Positions 50,512 to 59,679 of a stretch of DNA of 64,000 nt are shown here, in pieces. A program made the position numbers and the translations under genes. Under the pieces are notes generated by a model, which did not search any database, was not told the DNA's origin, and saw nothing but the letters and a program-made list of their open reading frames with translations. Location: positions 62,001-126,000 of the forward strand of contig JAJCZJ010000091.1 in assembly GCA_029262455.1 (NCBI GenBank), written 5' to 3'. Positions within the stretch are counted from its first letter, which is position 1, and each line of letters opens with the position of its first letter. This stretch comes from Deltaproteobacteria bacterium (GTDB lineage Bacteria > Desulfobacterota > Binatia > HRBIN30 > CADEER01).

Positions 50512-50865
50512 CTAGCCGGTGAGTGGGACGGCTGTTTGCGTGCCCTTCGCCAGCATTCGGCCATCGAGATCGTGCATGACGGCCTCGGCGAAAACGATGC
50601 GTCGGCCCTTTTTGGTGATCGCAGCGGAGACAACCACGACTTCCGCTGTCACCGGCCTGTGAATCTCGGCGTGAATCGACGCCGTCGAAAACGACCCCCC
50701 GGCGGCGAAAGCCATGGTCATGTCGAGCATCGCGGTCACGATTCCGCCCTGCATGATACCGCCGGGTATCGTCAGCCGTGGGCGAGAGCGGAAGCGGAGT
50801 TTTGCGTGTCCCTCGTCCGACTCGAGGGTTTCTGGCTGAAATAGATCGAAGATTGTCTCGGTCAT
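50512..50865 (-). CDS. PaaI-type hotdog-fold thioesterase
   Basis: 117 residues. PGGIMQGGIVTAMLDMTMAFAA is the PaaI/YbgC motif around the catalytic Asp and helix, and STASIHAEIHRPVT begins the second half of the hotdog fold. Such enzymes hydrolyse acyl-CoA thioesters. GGGAG lies before the ATG. Neighbouring genes (old yellow enzyme, CoA-transferases further on) fit a role in acyl-CoA turnover. Confidence 0.88.
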   Translation of the reverse strand: MTETIFDLFQPETLESDEGHAKLRFRSRPRLTIPGGIMQGGIVTAMLDMTMAFAAGGSFSTASIHAEIHRPVTAEVVVVSAAITKKGRRIVFAEAVMHDLDGRMLAKGTQTAVPLTG

Positions 50866-50951
50866 GGATCTCCCTAGGAGAGTTCGGTGTGTCCAGGGGC
50901 GGCGGCCAACCCATCTGTAGCGCTCGCTCGCTAGGTGCGCCAGGATAGGAC

Positions 50952-52166
50952 ATGAACACTGAGATTCCGACTGCGTTCAGCCCCGGTCGTCTGGCGGGTT
51001 TGGAGTTGAAAAACCGTGTGATCAAGGCCGCCACATTCGAGGGCATGAGCCGTGGTGGTACACCGACTGAACAGCTCGTCGGCTTTCACCGTCGCCTCGC
51101 GCAGGGGGGAGTCGCGATGACGACGATCGCCTACTGTGCGGTTGAAGCCGACGGCCGGCTGAGCGATGACATGATGTACCTGCATGAAGGTATCGAAACG
51201 GAGTTGCGGCAGCTCGTTGGAGCAGTGCAGGCTGCAGGGGCCCGGGTCTCTGGTCAAATGGCGCACTGTGGCAACTTCTCCAAGAACCGCCGGCTACAAC
51301 GGCTGAAACGACCTCTTGGGCCATCGCGGCACTTCAATATGCTTGGCCTGCCCGCCGGAATCCCGATCGCTGGCGCGATGACGGCCGGCGACATCGATTA
51401 CCTCGTCGGTGCCTATGGTGACGCAGCGCGGTTGATGAAACGCATTGGATTTGATGCGGCGGAGGTCCACTTTGGGCACGGGTACGCACTGAGCCAGTTT
51501 ATCAGTCCCAGGACGAATCGTCGCACCGACGAGTACGGAGGGAGTCTCGAAAATCGTATGCGCTTGCCACTGCGTGTTCTTGCGGCGGTGCGCGATGCCG
51601 TGGGCTCCGACTTTCCAATCTTGGGCAAGATCAGTATGTGCGACGGCATCAAGGGCGGCGTGAGCTGGGATGAAGGCGTGGCCGTTGCGCAGGCCATCGA
51701 CCGCGGCGGTGTCGACGCTCTTGTCACCAGCGCAGGCACCAGCAGCTTCAATCCGATGTTGATGTTCCACGGGCCGAGCATCGTGCGCGGAATGATCGAG
51801 GTGGAGAAGAACCCAATCGCCAAATTTGGCCTGCGGCTAGTCGGCCCGAAATTGTTTCGCGACTATCCGTATAAGGAGTTGTATTTATTAGATCGGGCCA
51901 AACGCATTCGAGACTCAGTTCAGTGCTCCTTGGTTTACATCGGTGGGTGCGGGACGCTGGAGAGTATGGAGCGAGTCTTGGCGGAAGGGTTCGACTTCGT
52001 CCAGCTGGGGCGGCCGCTGATTCAGGACCCGGACTTCGTTCGCAAGGCGATGCAGGATCCGAGCTACGTGAACGGCTGTACGCACTGCAATCGCTGCGTC
52101 GCGCTCATCGACCACCCGGACGGGATTCGGTGCCCCGTCAACGAGGAAGCGGCGGCGCACGCCTAA
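50952..52166 (+). CDS. NADH:flavin oxidoreductase (old yellow enzyme type) with cysteine cluster
   Basis: 404 residues. The OYE barrel has AATFEGMSRGGTPTEQLVGFHRRLAQGGVAM, DAAEVHFGHGYALSQFISP and RTDEYGGSLENRMRLPLRVLAAVR with FMN contacts, then GLRLVGPKLF and FVQLGRPLIQDPD. The C-terminal part has GCTHCNRCV...GIRCPVN, which resembles the 4Fe-4S site of the 2,4-dienoyl-CoA reductase group, but the FAD/NAD(P) half is absent. A separate partner or direct electron transfer is therefore needed. Substrate unknown, probably an alpha,beta-unsaturated compound. Confidence 0.9.
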   Translation: MNTEIPTAFSPGRLAGLELKNRVIKAATFEGMSRGGTPTEQLVGFHRRLAQGGVAMTTIAYCAVEADGRLSDDMMYLHEGIETELRQLVGAVQAAGARVSGQMAHCGNFSKNRRLQRLKRPLGPSRHFNMLGLPAGIPIAGAMTAGDIDYLVGAYGDAARLMKRIGFDAAEVHFGHGYALSQFISPRTNRRTDEYGGSLENRMRLPLRVLAAVRDAVGSDFPILGKISMCDGIKGGVSWDEGVAVAQAIDRGGVDALVTSAGTSSFNPMLMFHGPSIVRGMIEVEKNPIAKFGLRLVGPKLFRDYPYKELYLLDRAKRIRDSVQCSLVYIGGCGTLESMERVLAEGFDFVQLGRPLIQDPDFVRKAMQDPSYVNGCTHCNRCVALIDHPDGIRCPVNEEAAAHA

Positions 52167-52241
52167 CAGGTACAGCCTCGGCGTGTGACCGGGCTGCACC
52201 CGAGGGCGGTAGCCGCCTGCAGGTGAACCGAGCTTGGCCGG

Positions 52242-53657
52242 CTACGCGTTTGCGCGTGCGAGGTATTGTAGGAACTCGCGTCGCGTTTTCGGGCCGTAAA
52301 CGAAGTTGGTGCGGCTGTCGTCCATCCCGCCGAGCTCTTCGCGGATCTTGACGATTCCATCAGCTTCGATCGCGTTGCGTGTTTCGTTGACGTCTACACG
52401 GTAGAGGCGCGCGGCGTTGAGTCCGAGAATCTGTGCTTTGGCTTGGTCGGTTAGCTCCGGGTAGCCGAACTGCTCCTGCATTTGTGTGGAAATCTGCAGG
52501 TTCTTGAGGGCGTTGATCTGGAACTGTGGCGATCCCCACCAGATGGAATCGGTGCCCCAGATGATATGGTCATAGCCGATTTCTTTGGCCATGGCGCCGA
52601 TCAGGGCGGCCGCCCGGTCTGGAGCGGCAAGAAAAGTAGTTGCGAAGGTGCTGCCGATTTCGGCGTAGACGTTGCCTTGGCCGCGTACCTGTTTGAGAAC
52701 TTCGATGAACTCGCTGTTGCCACCTTCATTGGGGAAGTAACCGGAATGGTAAGCGACAAAGTTCAATCGGGGCCAGTCCTTTGACGCCTTCGGGATGTCG
52801 CGTGCGCTTACGAAGCTATCGTCCATCCCGAACTGGAGGGGGAAGCCCTTGTGGACGTTGATCATGCTGAGTCCGAGTCGCTCTACTTCCTCGAACATCG
52901 GATACGCGATCTCTTCATCGTCGAGGAACCATCCCGCGACCTGACCTTCGCCGTTCCCGGTGTAGGTCTTTACCGCGACAGCTCCGAGCTCTTTGACTTG
53001 GCGTTCCATGGATTCGATCGAAAGGATATTGGCTGCCGGTTTGAGCGGGTCGATCATCGCTTGCGACAGCGCTCGGTTTGATCCCGAAAGTTCGTTCACC
53101 ATGTCGCGGGTTTGCGCCATGACTTCGGGTCCCATCGGCACTCCGTCGGGGACACCGCTGATCACTCCCACCGCGGTTTCCGAGTCGACCCAGACCTCTT
53201 TGATCATATTGGCTTGCGAGAGATTCTGAAGCCGCTGTTCCGGTGGTAGGTTTCCCTCCAGGAATCGCAGGCCTGCTAGGCCTGTTAGCCCGCCGAACAC
53301 GTCGAGGTCGACATGGTGTAGCTGGACGTCCATGACGAAATATTCGGCTTCGAATAACCCCGCCGCGGCGTCTGGATCTTGGGTTTGCTCGAGCGTCACC
53401 GGAAGGACCGAGCTGTCGCCGGCATTCGCCAAGCCGTGCACCTGGTTCATCACCATGTAAGCGGTCGCAGTGCCGGCGGCGGTGCGCAGAAAGTCACGGC
53501 GCGACAGGCCGAGTTTCTTGGCGCGTTTGTCGGCTTCCTCGTCGAGGATGCGCATGACCTGTTTCTGTTTGTGGGACGGCGGTGGCGGCGACCATTCGCC
53601 GTTCGAAACTGGAGCCAGCGGAAAGGGAAGCCAGGGGATTAGTTCGGAGCCACTCAT
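52242..53657 (-). CDS. Tat-exported amidohydrolase-2 family protein
   Basis: 471 residues. An unusually long N-terminal region (about 50 residues) precedes LGLSRRDFLRTAAGT, a twin-arginine motif followed by a hydrophobic segment, so the protein may be exported folded or anchored. The catalytic TIM barrel has candidate metal ligands in MDVQLHHVDL, MINVHKGFPL, FVAYHSGYF and IIWGTDSIWWGSP (Asp). Relatives are the ACMSD/decarboxylase-type amidohydrolases. The ATG at 53657 fits the Tat start. It is 31 bp from the dockerin-tailed protein gene. Confidence 0.87.
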   Translation of the reverse strand: MSGSELIPWLPFPLAPVSNGEWSPPPPSHKQKQVMRILDEEADKRAKKLGLSRRDFLRTAAGTATAYMVMNQVHGLANAGDSSVLPVTLEQTQDPDAAAGLFEAEYFVMDVQLHHVDLDVFGGLTGLAGLRFLEGNLPPEQRLQNLSQANMIKEVWVDSETAVGVISGVPDGVPMGPEVMAQTRDMVNELSGSNRALSQAMIDPLKPAANILSIESMERQVKELGAVAVKTYTGNGEGQVAGWFLDDEEIAYPMFEEVERLGLSMINVHKGFPLQFGMDDSFVSARDIPKASKDWPRLNFVAYHSGYFPNEGGNSEFIEVLKQVRGQGNVYAEIGSTFATTFLAAPDRAAALIGAMAKEIGYDHIIWGTDSIWWGSPQFQINALKNLQISTQMQEQFGYPELTDQAKAQILGLNAARLYRVDVNETRNAIEADGIVKIREELGGMDDSRTNFVYGPKTRREFLQYLARANA

Positions 53658-53688
53658 TTTTTCACCATGTGTGTTTGCTTTTGTGGTG

Positions 53689-55071
53689 TCAGCTGACCGG
53701 TGATGGACAGATGCTTGCGAGGGCCTCGCCGACGGCGCGGACCAACTCGTTGATCTCAACGCCGCCATTGCTGTTCACGTCGAGCAATGGACACTCGGCG
53801 GTCGCGGCCTGATTGAGGGCGATGCGAACCCCGACAATCAGCTCGTTGACGCGGACCACACCGTCCCCACTGCAGTCGCCGATGCAGTTTTTGAAACGCT
53901 GTGCAAAGATTGCAGAGGTTGAATTGTCAGCGAAGACGTTGCGCTTCTGCCAGACAACGATGTCGCCAGCGACATCGGTCGCGACATCGATACCGCGTCC
54001 AAGCGTGGAGAGAGCACCGTCGTTGCCGTCGCGATTGGAATTAGCGGTGAAGAGCCGATCATCGGGCGACCCTGGGGTGTGGCGCAGGCCGGCTACATCG
54101 AAGTCGAAACCGGAGCCTCTCGACCACGCGAGGAGGATGTTGTTGTTGGAGTCGGCTGCGACGGCCGGTGCTTCCATTCGTCCTTCGAAGCGGAGGGAGC
54201 GCGTGGTGACCGATCCGCCTCCTGTTTCCCCCAGGTCGATGGTTGCGAGTTCGAGCGTCGCTTCGTTGTCACTCAACGCAACCAGGAACCGTCCGTCTTG
54301 CATCGCGGCGGCGAATGGATGACGACCAGAATCATCTGGATTCGCGCTGCTGAGTCGGCGGACGTTGCTGGCGAGATCGCCGGTCGCAAACATCAACCTG
54401 GCGCGGATGTCCGTCTTGAGAGCGCTCTGCCTGTTGGTCCAGGCGATCAATTGCCGTCCGTCGGTGCCGCAGGCGATCACTGGCTCGCTCTGGCTCTCTG
54501 CGGTTTCGTTGTTGATGACGCGTTCGTCGCCGAGCGGGCTCGAGTCGGGGTTGTAGCGTTGGAGGTAGACCCCCGCACCGTCGCCGTCTTGCCCGAAGCT
54601 GTCCCAAACGACGACCGCCGCGCCGTCCGGTGCCGTGCACAGCCGCGGCCGGCGCTGATCGTCGGTCGTATAGGTGTTGACCTGAAACTCGTTTCCGGCG
54701 GGGGACCCGTCGGTGTTGAAGTTGCGAGCAAATACTCCGAGCGCGTCGCCGTCCTGGCCGCGCGACTCCCAGACGACGAGGAAGCTGCCGTCGGCGCGGC
54801 AGGCAATGTCGGGTAGTTGTTGGTCGCCGTTGGTCTCCTGGTTGGCTTGGCTTGGTGCGTCTGTAGGTCGACCGTTGGAGTCCAGTTTCTGGATCGTAAC
54901 ATCGCGACCGTTTGCAGAACGCGACTCCCAGGCTGCGACGAAACCGTCCGGGGTTCGACAGACGCTGGGGTACGAATGGCTATCGCCATCGTCGGCGCTG
55001 ATCTGGAAATCTGCTTGAGTGGGCGCCGCCCAAAGCAGGGTAGCGATCGCGATCGCGCTTCTTTGATTCAT
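53689..55071 (-). CDS. Secreted beta-propeller-like protein with dockerin-like C-terminus
   Basis: 460 residues; GGAGG is seven bases before ATG 55071. The signal peptide is IAIATLLWAAPTQA. The mature protein has several 40-50-residue repeats ending in WESRGQDGDALGVFARNFNTDG or WDSFGQDGDGAGVYLQRYNPD, with Asp-rich calcium-loop features. The tail is GDCSGDGVVRVNELIVGVRIAL and LDVNSNGGVEINELVRAVGEAL, a duplicated EF-hand like that of the protein at 40114. The amidohydrolase gene follows in the same operon. Surface function unknown. Confidence 0.8.
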   Translation of the reverse strand: MNQRSAIAIATLLWAAPTQADFQISADDGDSHSYPSVCRTPDGFVAAWESRSANGRDVTIQKLDSNGRPTDAPSQANQETNGDQQLPDIACRADGSFLVVWESRGQDGDALGVFARNFNTDGSPAGNEFQVNTYTTDDQRRPRLCTAPDGAAVVVWDSFGQDGDGAGVYLQRYNPDSSPLGDERVINNETAESQSEPVIACGTDGRQLIAWTNRQSALKTDIRARLMFATGDLASNVRRLSSANPDDSGRHPFAAAMQDGRFLVALSDNEATLELATIDLGETGGGSVTTRSLRFEGRMEAPAVAADSNNNILLAWSRGSGFDFDVAGLRHTPGSPDDRLFTANSNRDGNDGALSTLGRGIDVATDVAGDIVVWQKRNVFADNSTSAIFAQRFKNCIGDCSGDGVVRVNELIVGVRIALNQAATAECPLLDVNSNGGVEINELVRAVGEALASICPSPVS

Positions 55072-55237
55072 CTTCGTGCCTCCGCCTGGTGGCACGCTAT
55101 GGAGATTTGGACCGATCGGTCAAGGGTCACGGTGCGAGTCGTCGGGAATGGCGTGTGAACAGCTCTCTGCGTTGCCAAGACTTGTTGGGATGGAACGCGA
55201 GTGGCTTCTAGGCGGGCGCTGACGCATAGGCTAAGGC

Positions 55238-55759
55238 TTGGAGTCTGTGATCAGAATTGGCGAACATAAGATTCGACCGTATGAGAGTAACGACGTCGGA
55301 GCGCTCGTGAAATACGGCAACAATGTGAAAGTCTGGCAGCACCTCCGAGACCGCTTTCCGCATCCGTACACGCGCGCGCATGCGATCGATTGGTTGCGGC
55401 ATGTACGGCGACAAGAGCCGACTTGTGACTTTGCCATTGCCGCCGAGCTCGAATTGATTGGCGGTGTCGGGGTCCATGTGCAAGACGACGTGCATCGGCG
55501 GTCGGCGGAGATTGGCTATTGGTTGGGGGAGCCCTTCTGGGGACACGGCATAGCGACCCATGCGGTCGATGCGATGACCGACTATGCGTTTGCGACCTAT
55601 CCGTTGGTGCGGATCTACGCCAACGTGTTTGAAGGGAATCCCGCGTCGGTACGAGTGCTCGAGAAGGTAGGCTACGAGTTCGAGGGGCGGTTGCGCAAAA
55701 GCGTCTATAAGGACGGGAAGCTGCTCGACCAACTGATCTATGGGATGGTGCGGTTGTAA
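55238..55759 (+). CDS. GNAT N-acetyltransferase (RimJ/RimL type)
   Basis: 173 residues. Motifs A/B are visible: RRSAEIGYWLGEPFWGHGIATHAVDAMTDYAF (acetyl-CoA binding with the R/Q-x-x-G-x-G/A-type turn) and RIYANVFEGNPASVRVLEKVGYEFEGRLRKSVYKDGKLLDQLIYGMV, the usual RimJ/RimL end. It transfers acetyl groups to an amine, either a protein N-terminus or a small molecule. The first in-frame start is TTG 55238; GTG 55247 with GGAG nearby is equally likely. Confidence 0.9.
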   Translation: MESVIRIGEHKIRPYESNDVGALVKYGNNVKVWQHLRDRFPHPYTRAHAIDWLRHVRRQEPTCDFAIAAELELIGGVGVHVQDDVHRRSAEIGYWLGEPFWGHGIATHAVDAMTDYAFATYPLVRIYANVFEGNPASVRVLEKVGYEFEGRLRKSVYKDGKLLDQLIYGMVRL

Positions 55760-55831
55760 TGGTGTTGGACGACTCCGAACGGAATATCCCCTGTTTCCCA
55801 AGGAGGGGGTGCTGGTTGCGGCGGTTGTCCG

Positions 55832-56887
55832 ATGCGTGAAGTAGCGGCCGATATTCGTGCGTGGCTCGAACGCGGCGAGCGGCTGGCGCTGGCGACGTTG
55901 GTTCACGTGCAACGTTCGGCGCCACGGTTGCCCGGGGCTCACTGCGCGGTTGCTGAGTCGGGCGCGATGGTTGGCGCGATCAGCGCCGGATGTGTCGAGA
56001 GCGACTTGATCGAATGGTCGCGATCAGTTGTGGCGGGTGGCTCGCCACGCGTCATTTCGTACGACGTCGCCGACGCCGATGCGATGCGCATTGGACTTAC
56101 TTGTGGAGGGATGATCGAGGTTCTCGTCGAGAGTTTGAGCGATCACGGCGGCGCGTGGGACAAGGTCCTCGATTGTATCGAACGCGACCAGGCGGTTGCA
56201 TTGGCGGTGGCGGTCAGCCCGGATGATTTGCGCGGTCGTCGAATGTTTCTCACGGACGACACGGCTGGAACGATCGATCCCGCCGTCGATGCGGCGGTCG
56301 TTGAGGCGATGCGACAGCAATTGATCGTGGGCGGCAGTAGTAACTTGGAAGTCGATCGCGCCGGAGAACCGGTGCGGGTGTTCGTCGAGGCGGTCGCGCC
56401 GCCGCCGAGCTTGATCGTCATCGGAGCCACCCAGACGGCATTGCCACTGATTAGAATGGCTCACGAGCTCGATTTCCACGTGACAGTGGTCGACCCGCGC
56501 GAAGTCTTCGCTGCTGCCGACCGACTGCAGGACGCCGATGAGGTGATTCGAGAGTGGCCGGATCGCGCCTTGGAGTCGATGCGCTTTGACGAGAACACTT
56601 ACGTCGTCGCGTTGACCCACGATGAGAAATTCGACCTTCCGACCTTGCGCAAGGTGCTGCGCTCCGATGTCGGATACATCGGAGCGCTAGGCAGCCGACG
56701 TACGCATGCAAAGCGGCTCGAAAAGCTGCGCGAAGAGGGATTCACCGAAGCTGAGTTGGTTCGAATTCACTCCCCCGTCGGGTTGGATTTGGGCGGGCGG
56801 GCTCCGGCAGAAATCGCATTGTCGGTCATTGCCGAGATTACGGCGATTCGTTATGGCCGCGCTCCGCGCATTCGGCCAGCCGAATGA
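55832..56887 (+). CDS. xdhC: XdhC/CoxF-family molybdenum-enzyme maturation protein
   Basis: 351 residues. The N-terminal XdhC domain shows ATLVHVQRSAPRLPGAHCAV, ISAGCVESDLIEW and GLTCGGMIEVLVE. A C-terminal Rossmann part contains HVTVVDPREVFAAADRL and VVALTHDEKFDLPTL, then GYIGALGSRRTHAKRLEKL. Members insert the sulfurated molybdenum cofactor into xanthine dehydrogenase or CO-dehydrogenase-type hydroxylases. mocA overlaps its stop by four bases. No hydroxylase subunit lies in the window, so its client must be elsewhere. Confidence 0.93.
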   Translation: MREVAADIRAWLERGERLALATLVHVQRSAPRLPGAHCAVAESGAMVGAISAGCVESDLIEWSRSVVAGGSPRVISYDVADADAMRIGLTCGGMIEVLVESLSDHGGAWDKVLDCIERDQAVALAVAVSPDDLRGRRMFLTDDTAGTIDPAVDAAVVEAMRQQLIVGGSSNLEVDRAGEPVRVFVEAVAPPPSLIVIGATQTALPLIRMAHELDFHVTVVDPREVFAAADRLQDADEVIREWPDRALESMRFDENTYVVALTHDEKFDLPTLRKVLRSDVGYIGALGSRRTHAKRLEKLREEGFTEAELVRIHSPVGLDLGGRAPAEIALSVIAEITAIRYGRAPRIRPAE

Positions 56888-57486
56888 CATCGGTGTCGGG
56901 CGTTGTCCTAGCGGCTGGGCGCGGGACGCGCATGGGAGTGACGAAGCAATTGTTGCCCCTAGGCGGTCGGCCATTGTTGTCACATGTTCTCGACACCGCA
57001 CTCGCCTCGACTCTCGACGACGTTGTCGTCGTTCTTGGTTACGAAGCGGCGGTGGTTCGCTCGAAGCTCTCATCGTACGAGAATCGGGTGAGATTTGTCG
57101 TCAATCAGAATCACGGCGAGGGACAATCACGTTCTCTGGCGGCCGGCCTCGATGCTCTGCATAAGGATACCGGCGCTGCTGTCGTGCTGCTCGGCGATCA
57201 GCCGACGATTGCCTGCGAAGCGATCAATGCGTTGGTGACCGCGTACCGAAGGCGGCCCGGGCTTGCGGCCCGGGCCGAGTACGACGCTGGTGTACTGGCG
57301 CACCCGACCTTGATTGCGCGGGTCCTGTGGGACGAAGTCCGGGCGGTGCAAGGCGACGTAGGGGCGCGGGAAGTTCTTCGGCTGCACGACAGCGCTGTGG
57401 TGCGAGTTCGCGTCGGCGGGGCAGCGCCACGTGATGTCGACACCGATGCAGATTACCAGAACCTCATCGCCAACGCGGATGGTTGA
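56884..57486 (+). CDS. mocA: Molybdenum cofactor nucleotidyltransferase (MocA/MobA-like)
   Basis: 200 residues. The GT-A nucleotidyltransferase fold has the N-terminal GVVLAAGRGTRMGVTKQLLPLGGRPLL nucleotide-binding loop, NHGEGQSRSLAAGL and LLGDQPTI. MocA makes the cytosine dinucleotide form of the cofactor used by xanthine-dehydrogenase-type enzymes; MobA (guanine) is an alternative. Operon position after xdhC favours MocA. Start overlaps the xdhC stop (ATGA). Confidence 0.85.
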   Translation: MTSVSGVVLAAGRGTRMGVTKQLLPLGGRPLLSHVLDTALASTLDDVVVVLGYEAAVVRSKLSSYENRVRFVVNQNHGEGQSRSLAAGLDALHKDTGAAVVLLGDQPTIACEAINALVTAYRRRPGLAARAEYDAGVLAHPTLIARVLWDEVRAVQGDVGAREVLRLHDSAVVRVRVGGAAPRDVDTDADYQNLIANADG

Positions 57487-57519
57487 CGCCCCGCAGGGCC
57501 GCCGATAAGGGCCATCTGT

Positions 57520-58179
57520 ATGTCGATTGAGATTCGCGAGAAGTTTGAGGTGGCCGCTCCGATCGAAAAAGTATGGCAGTTTTTCATGGACCCGAAGTTG
57601 GTGGCTCCGTGTTTGCCGGGCGCGAAGCTCGAGGAGGTCGTAGACGAGCGCAACTTTCTCGGCGGCGTGAAGATCAAGATCGGCGCGATCACGACGCAGT
57701 ACAAAGGTAAGATTGAGCTTACGAACATCGACGAGGCCAGCCGCAAGGTTGAGATGGCTGCCGAAGGCCGTGAGACTAGCGGCGGAATGGCCAAGGCGCT
57801 GATCACGAGTACTCTGGTGCCGACCGCGAGCGGCGGTACTGAAGTCACTGTCCAGGCAACGGCGGATCTCACCGGCAAGGTGATGCAGGTCGGCAGTCGC
57901 ATGATCGAAGGGGTTTCGAAACAACTCTTCGGGCAGTTTGCCAAGCGCTTGCGGAAGAAATTGGAGACCGAGGAAGCATCTGGAGTGGCAGCGGGCGAGG
58001 CAAGTGCTCCGGTCGCTTCGAAAGCGCCGGGAGCGGCTGAAGCCCCCGCGCAACCCGCCACAACTCCGTCGCCGACACCGGGCGCGCAGGATGACGAGGA
58101 AGAAGCGTTGTCGATTCTTCCGCTGATCCTGCGGGCGATCTGGGATGCGATTGTTGGCCTTTTTCGCAAGCGCAGCTGA
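57520..58179 (+). CDS. coxG: CoxG-like SRPBCC protein
   Basis: 219 residues. The START/SRPBCC fold of carbon-monoxide-dehydrogenase accessory subunit G runs through about residue 150 (REKFEVAAPIEKVWQFFMDPKLVAPCLPGAKLEE, then FLGGVKIKIGAITTQYKGKI). It continues into an Ala/Pro-rich linker and a hydrophobic C-terminus (LPLILRAIWDAIVGLFRKRS) that may anchor it to the membrane. In CO-oxidisers CoxG recruits the enzyme to the membrane. The gene follows mocA by 33 bp, again without structural subunits. Confidence 0.88.
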   Translation: MSIEIREKFEVAAPIEKVWQFFMDPKLVAPCLPGAKLEEVVDERNFLGGVKIKIGAITTQYKGKIELTNIDEASRKVEMAAEGRETSGGMAKALITSTLVPTASGGTEVTVQATADLTGKVMQVGSRMIEGVSKQLFGQFAKRLRKKLETEEASGVAAGEASAPVASKAPGAAEAPAQPATTPSPTPGAQDDEEEALSILPLILRAIWDAIVGLFRKRS

Positions 58180-58466
58180 CTGAGCTGCCGAAGCGAGCCG
58201 GGTGACCTTTGGGGCTGCCGAACGGTACAGCGCTTCTCCAAGGGAGCACGTGTTCACCGGAGGCGGCGGGATCTGGTTCGAATATCGATTTTGTAAGTCA
58301 CTGATATGAAATGAGAAACCCGCGCATGTCGGTACGGTTGAAACGATCGTTTGGTTTGCGCTACTAGCTACGGTTCGCACTCGCGAATAACGGATCTAGC
58401 TCCACGGCACATGCTCCGCGCCACCGATGTCTACGGACCGCAACAAGGCTCCGGTTTCTTGAACCT

Positions 58467-59678
58467 ATGAACGATAGCAAAGCACTGGGAGACCTTTTGG
58501 TCGTCGAATTGGCCACGGAGCTGTGGTCAGCGATGGCCGGTTCGATGTTGGGTGACTTTGGCGCGACGGTTGTGTTGGTCGAGACGCCGGGTAGTGAGCG
58601 CATCGGCAATGGTGGCGAGCTGCCGCCCGCTGGGGGCTGCGACCATGAGGTCGAGCTCTCGCATCGCAACAAGGAGAGCGTCGTCGTCGATACGGCTGCA
58701 GATGCCGGTCGCGAGGTTCTTCGTGAGCTGGTCGGCAAGGCCGATGTACTGCTCACCGATTGGCAGGAAGCAAAACTCGCGGCGCACGGCCTCGACTACG
58801 ACTCCCTCGCTAAGACCAACCCGAAACTCATCTACGCACGTGGCAGCGGCTTTGGTCCGAAGGGGCCGGAGGCTGATCTGCCGGCGATCGATGAGCTGGC
58901 GGCAGCGCGCACCGGAATGATGCCGATCATGCAGCAGCCGGGGCAGCCTCCAGTCTACGCTGGGGCCGGTGTCATGTACACGGCGGTGATGCTTGCGTTG
59001 GGGATTTCGTTGGCGTTGCATCATCGCGACGAAACCGGCGAAGGGCAGGAAGTGGATGCGTCGCTTTACGCGAGCAATATGTACGGCGCGAGTCTCGACG
59101 TGCAGGCGTTCATCGCCATGGGGGGCGATCGCTTTCTGTCGCCAATCGACCGCATGGATGCCGGAAACCCGATGAGCGGAGTTCTCTATCCGTCGGCGGA
59201 CACCAAATGGGTTTGTTTGACGATGCCCGATACAGGTCGTTGGTGGCCGGGACTGGCCAAGGTCGTTGGATTGGATGAGAACGACGAGCGTTTCAACACG
59301 CACGATAAGCGTTGCGGCGACAATCGGATTCTGATGATGGAAGTGTTGGAAGAGAAGTTTCGCTCCCAGCCTTCGGAGCACTGGAAGCGCGTGCTTACGG
59401 AGAATCAACTGTCGGCAGATGTCATTGAGGACTTCGATTACCCAACCAACGACCCGCAAGCGCTCCGCAACCGGTACATCATTGATGTCGAGCGTCCGGG
59501 TTTGGGCAAGGTTCAGTCGGTCGGATTTCCTATTTTCATGAGTGACAGCCCGGCGCGATTGGATCGCCTGGCTCCGGGCCGAGGTCAGCACACGGCGCGA
59601 GTCCTGAGCGATGTCTTGGGTTACTCGGAGGATCGCATCAACGAGCTCGCCGAGAGTGGCGTGGTCAACCGGAGCTGA
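58467..59678 (+). CDS. CaiB/BaiF family CoA-transferase 1
   Basis: 403 residues of a type III CoA-transferase. Typical blocks are VVELATELWSAMAGSMLGDFGATVVLVETPG, NKESVVVD, ARGSGFGPKGPEADLPAIDELAAARTG with the probable catalytic Asp, and GEGQEVDASLYASNMY. It moves CoA between carboxylic acids and thioesters. The 287-bp spacer upstream shows nothing recognisable. The next gene starts one base after its stop, so the two are translated together and may form heterodimers or act in one pathway. Confidence 0.93.
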   Translation: MNDSKALGDLLVVELATELWSAMAGSMLGDFGATVVLVETPGSERIGNGGELPPAGGCDHEVELSHRNKESVVVDTAADAGREVLRELVGKADVLLTDWQEAKLAAHGLDYDSLAKTNPKLIYARGSGFGPKGPEADLPAIDELAAARTGMMPIMQQPGQPPVYAGAGVMYTAVMLALGISLALHHRDETGEGQEVDASLYASNMYGASLDVQAFIAMGGDRFLSPIDRMDAGNPMSGVLYPSADTKWVCLTMPDTGRWWPGLAKVVGLDENDERFNTHDKRCGDNRILMMEVLEEKFRSQPSEHWKRVLTENQLSADVIEDFDYPTNDPQALRNRYIIDVERPGLGKVQSVGFPIFMSDSPARLDRLAPGRGQHTARVLSDVLGYSEDRINELAESGVVNRS

Positions 59679-59679
59679 C

